A stretch of DNA of 64,000 bases from the NCBI RefSeq assembly GCF_040954645.1, contig NC_092806.1, positions 133,702,476 to 133,766,475 on the forward strand, given 5' to 3'. The notes beneath the pieces were generated by a model, which did not search any database, had not been told where the DNA came from, and saw only the letters and a program-made list of their open reading frames with translations. This document shows, one piece after another, positions 56,026 through 64,000 of this stretch. The stretch is from Diabrotica undecimpunctata. Its lineage: Eukaryota; Arthropoda; Insecta; Coleoptera; Chrysomelidae. Each line of letters opens with the position of its first letter. Within the stretch, counting starts at the first letter, position 1. A program made the translations under genes and the position numbers.

Positions 56026-57235
56026 ATGGACGCGATATTAAATGTAGGTGCCTTTATTGATGATGAAGAAGACGAAGACTTCGAAGATGAGCTTCTTCTC
56101 CACATCTTGCACGATGAAGAGCAATTAGGATATAGAGCAATTCTATATGGCCGCTTCAGTTTAAATAATATGTCTGATATAGAATGTAAATATCTTTTTC
56201 GCTTTGCCAAAAATGATATACCTCGACTTGCTAGGGCTCTCGATTTACCAGATATTTTACAAATTGAAAATGTCACGTCTGTATCAGGTAAGTTTCACTG
56301 CTGCAGTCTCTACACAATTTTTTAAGTGATGAGTCAAATCAGTGTAATTTGTTTTAGGAATCGATGGATTATGTATGCTGTTGCGACGATTTACGTACCC
56401 TAACAGACTTTCAGATCTAGAGCCTCTTTTTGGATTTTCCGGATCTATTTTATCACAAGTGTGTACATACACATTAAACATAATTTCCGAAAATAAAGGT
56501 CACATATTAGTGGATTTAGGGAATGTTCTACATTTAAATTATGAAAAATTAAGTGAATATTCTCATGTTAGTATAAAAACGTTTTTATAAACAATGGAAA
56601 TTTTTAATGTAATTACCTTTTAGGCTATAAGGAACATGGGATGTCCACTTGATAATTGTTGGGGGTTTATAGATGGTACAGTCAGACCAATTTGCAGACC
56701 TAGCATTAACCAACAACTTTATTACTCTGGACATAAAAGGCTCCATTGCCTTAAGTTTCAATCTGTCCTCTGTCCAGATGGAATTATTATTAGTTTAAAA
56801 GGTGCATTTGAAGGCAGGCGGCATGATGCAGGTATCCTTAGAGAATCTGGATTATATGAAGAACTGGAGCAAAATGTCACATTTCCAAACCATAGGTTTT
56901 TTTTATATGGAGATCAGGCATATGGTTTGAGAGAGTTATTACTCAGACCATATGCTGAACATGAAATTAGAGGAAATCAGCAGAGGCAGCAGTTTAGCAC
57001 ATCCATGAGGGGGCTTCGTGTAGCAGTAGAATGGGGTTTTGGTAAAGTGATACAGAACTTTGCATTTCTAGATTTTAAGAAAAACCAGAAAATTCTTCTT
57101 CAAGAAATAGGGAAGATGTATAGTATAGGAGTGCTATTATCAAATTGTCACACATGTCTTTATGGTGGAGAAATACCATCATATTTTGGCATAGATCCTC
57201 CATCCTTGGAAGAGTATTTGGGTGCAAATAATTAA
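56026..57235 (+). CDS. HARBI1-like PIF/Harbinger transposase, three exons, intact
   Basis: Exons 56026-56287 (GTAAGT donor), 56358-56566 (GTTAGT donor) and 56624-57235 (TAA), introns of 70 and 57 bp, all junctions in frame; product 360 residues, the usual family length. The N-terminus is acidic (F-I-D-D-E-E-D-E-D-F). The middle has R-F-T-Y-P-N-R-L-S-D-L with G-F-S-G-S-I-L-S as the HTH. Catalytic residues: W-G-F-I-D-G-T-V-R-P (Asp), Y-G-D-Q-A-Y-G-L-R (Asp) and A-V-E-W-G-F-G (Glu). G-A-F-E-G-R-R-H-D-A-G-I is conserved between the first two. The enzyme would cut and paste the element at 3-bp sites. No stop or frameshift is present. The start chosen is the first Met before the acidic region; an upstream Met at 55912 is also in frame. 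Confidence 0.9.
56288..56357 (+). other. Transposase intron 1
   Basis: 70 bp, GTAAGT to TTGTTTTAG. It contains a TAA in frame, so it must be removed for full-length product. Confidence 0.85.
56567..56623 (+). other. Transposase intron 2
   Basis: 57 bp, GTTAGT to ACCTTTTAG. Very short but usable for an insect. The joined codons read Y-S-H-A-I-R-N-M. Confidence 0.8.
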
Positions 57236-57289
57236 AGTATGTATTGTCAATATGTATTTTTGAATAATTAAACAAAATATTTTTTATAA

Positions 57290-57470
57290 ATTAAAACCAG
57301 ATTTATTTAAAATTGCCTCAATTAATTTTCTTTTGGTTACTAAACAAATCTAGCTGCACTTGCATCTTTTTCCTCCATCCTCTTTCCCATTTCTCAATTG
57401 AAATTATTGCCCCTGTAACATTTTTTTCCTCACTTGAAGTGCCAATTATTGTGAGAAGTGATCACTAGTT
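57290..57470 (-). pseudogene. Remnant of the Harbinger Myb-partner C-terminus (copy 1)
   Basis: The minus strand reads I-S-I-E-K-W-E-R-G-W-R-K-K and V-Q-L-D-L-F-S-N-Q, matching the last exon of the partner gene at 58740-58930. It ends where the LINE-like sequence begins. Confidence 0.65.
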
Positions 57471-57479
57471 CGTAAAGGC

Positions 57480-58548
57480 CACAGTAATGTTCAGTATCCT
57501 AAAGTAGAAAAATCATTGTATAAAAGATCTTACCTATGATAAGACAAAGCTCAAAGTCAAAGAAATGAAAGAAAAATATATAACAAAAATTGAAAATCAA
57601 CTAAAGATATATAAAAGAACTAGCTGTGGAAAATATGGATTCACAAGATAAAAATAGTAGGAGTAAACAGCCAAACATCAGAAGTATTTGAAATGAAGAA
57701 AGTTGTAAGACAGGTGGACCCTCTGTCAACTACTCTCTATAACATAGTATTGGAAAATGTACTAAGAGATAGTAACATTCATAGAAAATGAACAATATAC
57801 CATTTAAGACATTAGTTCTTGACATATGCTGACGATTTGGCTACAGTAACGAGAAAAAAGAAAAAAGGTAAAGAGGTAATAATAAAATTCATAAATACCA
57901 TAAAGAGGTATGGTTTAGAAATAAATGAAGAAAAAACTACATGGTGATGAGAAATGGCAAAGAAGCAGTAGAAAACCTTGAAATTAGTAGCAGTGCTGAA
58001 CAAAAAAATTTACAAATTTGAGAACAAAGATAATTTAATTTATCTAGGAGTGAACATAAACAATAAAAATATAGAAAGCAGAGAAAACATTGACAGAATT
58101 AAAATCCAAGATACTATCAAGAAAAACAAAAGAAAGGCTCTACAGAACTGGCATGAGACCAGTTATGCTTTATTAGTGCAAACTATGAACACTAAATAAG
58201 AACTACTAATGCCAGAGGTATCAGAACGAAAAATGTTTCTCAAAATATACACAATAAAAAAAACGAGACATGAGTTAGAAAAAATAGCTCAAATTAAATC
58301 CCAAAGAATAAGAAAGCTGGGGCATGTAAAAAGATTTCCTGAACAAATAGAAACAAAACAATCGCTGAGAAGAGACCAAACAGGAAAAAAAAGGAAAGGG
58401 GGGCCTAGAAAAAATGGATGAGTAGAAGACAATTTAAAAGAATTTAAGATAGGACACTGGGAAACTAACACAATGAATAGAAGAGTCTGGAGTGGAATTG
58501 CCAACCAAGCCTTGGGCGTTCACAGCCTGTGAGCTGCGAAGACCCATG
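57480..58548 (+). mobile_element. LINE fragment inside Harbinger B
   Basis: The plus strand gives L-T-Y-A-D-D-L-A-T-V-T-R near 57825, then R-Y-G-L-E-I-N-E-E-K-T, and at 57978-58199 F-E-N-K-D-N-L-I-Y-L-G-V-N-I-N. The tail at 58209-58440 has I-R-K-L-G-H-V-K-R-F-P-E and R-K-G-G-P-R-K-N-G. This is the C-terminal half of a non-LTR RT. A frameshift and stops disable it. Confidence 0.8.
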
Positions 58549-58736
58549 AAGGAATAGGAAAGATTTATAGTGTAGGAGTGTTATTAACAAATTGTCAGAA
58601 ATATCTTTATGGTAGAGAAATACTATCACATTTTGGCATAGATTCATCATAGGAAGAATATTTGGGTATAAATAATGAAAGTAATAAATATTTTTTAGTA
58701 TGACCTTTTTAATTATTAAAAAAATATTTTTTATAA
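58549..58736 (+). repeat. Second copy of the Harbinger transposase 3' end
   Basis: 58549-58680 repeats 57103-57235 (AAGGAATAGGAAAGATTTAT, GTCAGAAATATCTTTATGG, TTTGGCATAGATTC) and the following non-coding part. It differs at about 15% of positions from the intact gene, so it comes from an older related copy. Confidence 0.85.
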
Positions 58737-60136
58737 ATTAAAACTAGATTTATTTAGTATTGCCTCTAGTAATTTTTGCTGGTTACTAAATAAAACTAGT
58801 TGAACTTTCATTTTTGTCTCTTCCATTTCAATACGTTTCTCCCTTTCCCATTTTTCTAATTTAAATTGTTGTTCTTGCAAAGTTTTCTCCCTCTCTTGGA
58901 GTGCCAGCTCCGGATTTCATACCACCGATCATTTTTTTTTTGTAAATATTCTAGGGTTGATTGCTTTAAATCAACATTCCGTTGTTTTCTTGTGGGAGCT
59001 ACAAATAAATTTATGAAGACATATTTCAACTAGTGAATATGAAAAATAACATACTTAAAATACTCCTTTTTTTCCCTGGTGTATCTTCAATTTTCTGCAT
59101 CCGACTTGTTCCCGGCTCTTCATTATTTATTGGAGCCTCACAATCAATGATTTCCTCATTATCTGTAATATAAAAAATGTTTAAAACAACTTTGTTTAAT
59201 TTATAGACAGTCTCTAACTTACCATCAGTTGTAGATGTGTCATTAAATATATTTATTAATGCATTTTCCCTTGTTGCTATTCCTTGTTGGTGGCTGTTTG
59301 TCTGACTTTTACCCTTGACAGAGAGTAAAAGTACAAATTCCCTTGATAATCAAACTATATGGTTTAATAGATTATAGTTTCATTTCTGAAACTTCTTCTT
59401 CAACTCCTGATCTATAAAAACAAGGACAACTTCAGTGCTTGTATTTAATTTTGTTTATTTAAATGTTTATACAAGAGTACATTAAAAAATACAACAATGT
59501 TTACACAATATACAATTAATTATATTTAAAAAACATAAATAAAAATGATGATATTGAATTGTTTTAATTGCTTTTATTTAAATATAAAAATGTGCTTTTA
59601 TCTTAGTTTTGATTTTTTTTTATTTTGTTTATTGTGTTCATTGTGTTTATTGTTCACCTTTTAATTGTGAAGGTAAATTATTGTACATCATAATTTAAAT
59701 AGTTTTCTCCATATTTATTTGAAAATTTTACTGAAATTAAGTCATTGTCTAGTAAAATGATTGTGGTTATCTCTATATTTCTTAAATACAAGATTTGTTT
59801 TTTTTATTTTTATAATAGATAATAAGCTAATTTTAAAAATAAAATATGAAGTTCCAATAACAAAGAATAATTACTTAAATTATCCAAAGAGTCAAACAAA
59901 ATATATACTTACTTAATTTGAAGTTTCTGATCCCTCTGGTTAAACTTAGTAACTAAGTTCTTTACACGATCTTTTATAGCTCGTAGGCTTGCATGTTTCC
60001 CAGTTATTTGGAGCATATTCATTTGAATCAAACTCCACCTTTCTGGATGCTCATAAGGGTTCTGACCTACGACTTCCTTCAACAAGAACAAATCATCTTC
60101 ATTGCTGAAGTGAAGTCGTTTCCTACTACATTCCAT
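58737..60136 (-). CDS. Harbinger B Myb/SANT-like partner gene, multi-exon, integrity uncertain
   Basis: Exon 1 (60136-59913, GTAAGT donor) encodes the DNA-binding domain: F-S-N-E-D-D-L-F-L-L-K-E-V-V, E-R-W-S-L-I-Q-M-N-M and L-R-A-I-K-D-R-V-K-N-L-V-T-K-F. Exon 2 begins near 59411 with S-G-V-E-E-E-V-S-E-M and meets an early TAA. Further exon-like pieces are N-A-L-I-N-I-F-N-D-T-S, N-E-E-I-I-D-C-E-A-P-I-N-N, T-R-K-Q-R-N-V-D-L-K and the last exon with a charged helix (K-L-E-K-W-E-R-E-K-R-I-E-M-E-E-T-K). Splice sites fit for most. The early stop in exon 2 or a frameshift may disable it. The family role is to help the transposase bind element ends. Confidence 0.6.
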
Positions 60137-60439
60137 TATTAATCAAAACAAATATAATTACAATTAACCACAAATGTGAAAAAAAAAAACGTGCCACATG
60201 TACTGATGAAAAGTGAATGTTGATATTTTGCCTATTTTCTATTTTGATAATCGGGTTCGGGTAAGATCCCCTTGTGCATTCGATAATTTTCGGCTCGATA
60301 GGGATGCGTATGAACGTACGTACCAGCCCGTTACGTTAGGTAATACGTATCTAGATACGTTAGTTCAATCATTAATGCGCATGCTTATATGTCAAAAAGA
60401 TACGTTACGTATACGTATTTGCTTGCACAAAAACTCCCT

Positions 60440-60442
60440 ATT
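60440..60442 (+). repeat. 3-bp ATT target duplication, right
   Basis: ATT directly outside CTCCCT, partner of 55822-55824. Confidence 0.9.
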
Positions 60443-61488
60443 ATCAGCCTCTCTCTCAACCGTAAACTTTAGGTGTTCACATTGGACGTTAAAGGTGTTT
60501 AACACATCAGTTACTTTGTTTTCAGGGACCGATAAAATCAAATCATCAACATATCGTTTAATACAAGGTATGTGAAAAGGTACCTTTTCTTTACACGTTG
60601 TTATAAGTTCATCCAAAACAAAGTTACATAGTATGGGGGATATTTTGCTGCCCATTGAAGTGCCAAAGATTTGTTTAAAGAAATTGCCATTGAATAAAAA
60701 GATGTTAGAGTCAAATATAAATGTTAAAACTCTTATGAAATCATCTAAGCTAATCTTGGTATGCGGAGAGATGCTGTTCCAGTTATTTTTGATGCTGTTA
60801 AGAATAGCATCTAGTAGTAAGTTTGTAAACAGTGACACAACATCTAGACTAATCAATATATAATTATTCGGAACTTTAACATTGTTAATGAAATTACTAA
60901 AAGTGAAAGAATCTCTAATATAGAATTCATTGGATTCGTTATAGGCAATTGTGAGGATATCTGTAAGGTGTTTAGTAAGTTTACTATTAGGAGAATCAAT
61001 GGAAGAGACAATAGGTCTCATTGAAATAGTGGGTTTGTGAGTTTGTAAATTTTCAAGGATTTGGCAACTTGTGTTGTTATGGATTTGGAAGAAGCTAAAT
61101 CTGACACCAGCTTGTTTGCTTTTTGTTGGAGGGTGCACACCGGACTGTCCTTAAGTTTGATGTAACTTTTTGTGTCATTTAATAAACTACTACTTTTTTC
61201 AATGTAATCATTCTTACAAATTGCCACTGTTACATTTCCCTTGTCACTCCTAACAATGTAAATTTCTGGATGTGATTTTAAAAAATGTTTACACTCATTG
61301 TATATTATGTTCAAAAAATGTCCTTCTTTACTTGTTTTGTGTAAAAAGTTAGTGATAACATTAGTGCTTTGAGATCTCACAATGTCCTCTTGAAGTTCTA
61401 GACCAGAAATAAGAAACTTAATATCTGAGAGAAGGAACATGAATTTAATTTCGAGGATTCCTGTATTTTGGCAAAGGAAAAGAACCAT
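60443..61488 (-). pseudogene. PLE N-terminal region and reverse transcriptase
   Basis: The N-terminal part (61488-61018) has V-R-S-D-K-G-N-V-T-V-A-I, a conserved PLE motif, and Y-I-K-L-K-D-S-P-V. After a frameshift near 61050 the RT reads M-R-P-I-V-S-S-I-D-S-P-N, I-S-L-D-V-V-S-L-F-T-N-L, F-G-T-S-M-G-S-K-I-S-P-I-L and K-R-Y-V-D-D-L-I (intact catalytic box). The frame then reaches F-T-V-E-R-E-A-D-N, where the Harbinger element interrupts. It resumes at 55821 without losing a base. Confidence 0.88.
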
Positions 61489-61800
61489 TCAAAACGTGTT
61501 TTCTTGGAAATGTGTTCCATAAAATCGAGTACATCTTGCATTAATAAAAAGTCAGACATAGATAAACTGAGCAACATTTATTGTTACTTATTGGAAAAAC
61601 ATCCAAAATAAAATTAATTTCTACCTGTACCCGTACCCACACAAATTACAGTTATATGCATAACATGTTGCATACCATTAAGACAGGTTTAAAAATTAAA
61701 ATCACCTAAGATGGGCCTCTAGTATTTCTTAAAAAGAAATATGATATTAAGTACACCTAATTGCTTTTTAATCATAGGATTTTTTCTTTTTGTTCTCTAT
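61430..61800 (+). repeat. Inverted copy of the PLE 3' end (pseudo-LTR-like)
   Basis: Reverse complement of about 54777-55160 with very few differences. It includes the end of the endonuclease frame (C-S-I-K-S-S-T-S-C-I-N-K-K, stop at 61609-61611) and the terminal ATCATAGGATTTTTTCTTTT block. Confidence 0.9.
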
Positions 61801-63225
61801 GTCATTGTTTAAATAGGACTAGTTAGACAATCCTTATGGAACAAACGTTTGACTCTTATTCTGCCGTCACATGGCGGCCTCTAGTCATAAATTTAAAAAA
61901 CTATTAACAGAAACTTAATTCTCCGCAGGATTCTATTCGAGTATATATTTGCCTGTCTCCTAACTAAGGCAAACCTGTACACGGATGCCAGATTGTGAAG
62001 AAAATATAAAACTTTAATAAAATGCTTATTGTTATTATCGTTGTATGCGTCTAGTGAAAGATAACTTGACTATTTCGAGCGAATATTTCAAACTGTTTTT
62101 ATACTTTGAGACTTGCTAAATCTAAATCGGTTAGTAATCTATTTATATGAAGTAGGTAAATGCTACCTTTTTTAAATTTTTATTAGTTTACCAGATATTT
62201 AATTTGGTTATATGATTTGCTAGAAAAGGATTAAATATTTAATTGAAATATACTCGATTGCTATCGTCTTAGAACACTAATGCAGAGGTTTATTTTTTAG
62301 TCAAGACTTAAGTTTTATCATTGTTTAAAAAAGAAAATCTTTTTAAACAATGGTTTTATGTATGTTTTGAGAAAATTAAATTTTCAATCTTTTAATCTTT
62401 AAAATGACGTTTGAAAATATAGTAAATTTATAGGTATGGTTTTTTGATAATGTTTTTGAAACAAATAAACACATCGATATGCCACAACAAGAGGCAACAC
62501 ATATTTAGGGAAAAATTAATCTATGTGTTGGGATAAAAGGAATAATAAAACAACACTTTAATAAATAGTATCCTTTATTTTATTTATTTATGTATTTTAT
62601 GATATAAACACCATTTTTGTATTTCTGTTTACATAAATGAGAATGTTTTTTTCAATCAACTCGCCCGATTTGAGCTGTTTATTAATGAAATAATTTTAAA
62701 TTACAAAGTGATAGATATTGCAAAAATTAAATTCGCATTATTTTAATAGTTATATACCACTTATCAAAATTCTAATATCTACACATAGACAATATTAACG
62801 AAATAATAATTCAAGATAAAGAAAAACAAAACAAAATTGTTTACATTAATAGATATAGAAATTGATTGTAACATTGTTTTCATGACCTAAAATAAGCAAT
62901 GTATGTATTGCGAAACACTATTGGCACTGGTTGAGGTTGTTTTGCTATCGAATACGTATAAAAAACGCGTGGTGTCGTTAACAAACCTTCCTCTTCTACC
63001 TTACTATATTTTTTTGGTTTGCATTTAGATATTTTTGGACAAAATGCTTACTGCGAGGAATTTTTTTTTTAAATCGGGTAGCTCCAGACTTTCCAATGCA
63101 GCATTACCTACAACAATATTATTATTAACACAACTTAAAAAAAGCAAGTTTCTGCACAATAAAGTAAAAAACAATTTAAGTTCTGTATTCAAAATATAAA
63201 TAACTTCGCAGTTGTGCCAATATAT
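61801..63225. other. No gene recognised
   Basis: AT-rich DNA beyond the PLE. Short open frames only; nothing recognised. Confidence 0.5.

Positions 63226-63257
<32 letters not shown>
63226..63257. repeat. (TA)n microsatellite
   Basis: About 30 bases of TA repeat, 70 bases before a PLE fragment. Confidence 0.9.
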
Positions 63258-63260
<3 letters not shown>

Positions 63261-63299
63261 AGTAAGAAAAAAGAAATTTTTTAGATAGGAAAAAAAAGA

Positions 63300-63576
63300 T
63301 CCCATAGGACTATCAGAAACTAGTCCTATGGGATCTAGTCTTTCACCCATTCTAAGTAGCTATGTCATGGATGATGTTATCAGTGATTGTGATTGTATCA
63401 ACAATTGCACATTTTTCATTCCTTTTTTTTAAAGATATGTAGATGATTTAGTTTTGGCACTTCCTAAACAGGCACTTCCTAAACACAAAATTATTGAAAT
63501 AGTCAACATTTTCAAGTATCATAATCAACATATACAATTTACAGTTGAGGAAGAGATAGACAATTCTCTAGTTCCT
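63300..63576 (+). mobile_element. Penelope-like RT fragment
   Basis: The plus strand reads P-M-G-S-S-L-S-P-I-L-S-S-Y-V-M-D-D-V, then a stop, then R-Y-V-D-D-L-V-L-A-L-P-K and I-Q-F-T-V-E-E-E-I-D-N-S. This is the same set of RT motifs as in the PLE at 60443-61488 but from another copy. CACTTCCTAAACA is duplicated in it. An imperfect inverted repeat ATCCCATAGGACTA / TAGTCCTATGGGATC lies at 63299-63335. Confidence 0.8.
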
Positions 63577-64000
63577 TAGAGTAGGTTTCAAGTCCAGTGC
63601 TTTATACAGGCTGGTGAATTGTTTGCAGTTGGTAAGTTTGGTATGGTTGATTCGTAGTCTTGTAATAGTCGATGCTTCTCTTATAGTTATGAAGTCTGGG
63701 GAGAGATGACCAATAAAAGATTGAAGTTTATGAAAAGTTGTTTTGCTCTTTTGTTTTGTCAAGTATCCTCTACCGACTTTTTTAAAACGAATTTCGAGAT
63801 TCGTTAGCTAGTTGAATTGGCATGGTTGGTAGCTTCTTTGGCACAATGATCTGCTGTTTTATTACCAGTAATTCCGGTGTGAGAAGGCAGCCATATGACA
63901 GAGACTGTTACATCGTAAGCAGAGAGATTTTGGTATTAGGTCATGAATGTTTTGAACTAATAGGTGCTCAGTGAAAATTGTATTGACTAAATGGATATAT
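63577..64000 (-). mobile_element. LINE RNase H and C-terminal fragment, runs off the window
   Basis: The minus strand, from 63900 down, reads V-I-W-L-P-S-H-T-G-I-T-G-N-K-T-A-D-H (the RNase H tail with S-H-x-G-I and its last Asp region) and A-K-E-A-T-N-H-A-N. At 63762-63568 come L-Q-S-F-I-G-H-L-S-P-D-F and R-L-R-I-N-H-T-K-L-T-N, the region after RNase H in I-type LINEs. The frame changes between the two. Confidence 0.75.

Larger units (their letters stand above)
55825..60439 (+). mobile_element. PIF/Harbinger element B, 4.6 kb, apparently intact transposase
   Basis: Inverted ends AGGGAGTTTTTGT, then similar (T)ACGTAACGTATC words inside on both sides. ATT duplications flank it. The transposase is on the plus strand (56026-57235) and a Myb-like gene on the minus strand (60136-58740), tail to tail as in element A. 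Between them a LINE fragment and a repeated copy of the transposase 3' end show that two related copies recombined or that an inner part was duplicated. Confidence 0.92.
54777..61800 (-). mobile_element. Penelope-like element (PLE), split by a Harbinger insertion
   Basis: On the minus strand, an N-terminal region and RT (61488-60443) precede the GIY-YIG endonuclease (55821-54964). They are separated by the 4.6-kb insertion at 55825-60439, flanked by ATT. About 390 bases of the 3' end (54777-55160) recur in opposite orientation at 61430-61800, giving the element inverted terminal repeats. PLEs are known for such terminal repeats (pseudo-LTRs) in direct or inverted order. Confidence 0.9.

Noticed and set aside
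1..64000. CRISPR arrays, operons or phage-type defence systems
   Set aside because: No regularly spaced repeats and no bacterial gene order. The content is eukaryotic with introns and retrotransposons.

Overview
The window looks like arthropod, most likely insect, nuclear DNA. It is AT-rich, has one host gene with GT-AG introns, and carries dense, old, nested transposable elements: RTE-like, Jockey and I-type LINEs, Penelope-like elements, Tc1, pogo, hAT, piggyBac and PIF/Harbinger. A beetle is plausible, but the sequence alone does not prove it. There is no prokaryotic-style operon, CRISPR array or phage.

Host gene (1-14961, plus strand): the last four coding exons (1-177, 5695-5979, 8634-8759, 14578-14961, all phase 0) of a CD36/scavenger receptor class B protein. 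They cover the distal ectodomain, the second transmembrane helix and a long acidic cytoplasmic tail. Its three introns hold a long RTE-like LINE, a Tc1 element, degenerate LINEs, rearranged Penelope-like fragments and a hAT element with a perfect 8-bp target duplication.

15000-32500: no host gene is seen. There are LINE remnants, fold-back elements, a duplicated segment carrying a hAT-like MITE, and at 28970-31190 a striking structure in which two inverted copies of 28S rRNA gene sequence flank a LINE endonuclease fragment.

32480-42350: a piggyBac relic with a tandemly repeated 5' part, a DDE-like (D-x-C-x-GQN) transposon whose transposase has a readable intron, and a PIF/Harbinger element whose HARBI1-like transposase is broken by only two nonsense codons.

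42880-54300: an RTE-like LINE, a palindromic MITE, a pogo element nested in Jockey-type LINE sequence, a 5'-truncated I-type LINE, an LTR-retrotransposon gag remnant, and a tRNA-derived SINE.

54640-61800: a Penelope-like element (PLE) with an inverted terminal repeat, split by a 4.6-kb PIF/Harbinger element. Removing one ATT copy and the insert restores the PLE reading frame exactly. The Harbinger element carries an apparently intact three-exon, 360-residue transposase with D, D and E catalytic residues and a convergent Myb-like partner gene, and itself contains a LINE and an internal duplication. After 61800 there is AT-rich DNA, then a PLE RT fragment and a LINE RNase H fragment that runs off the end.
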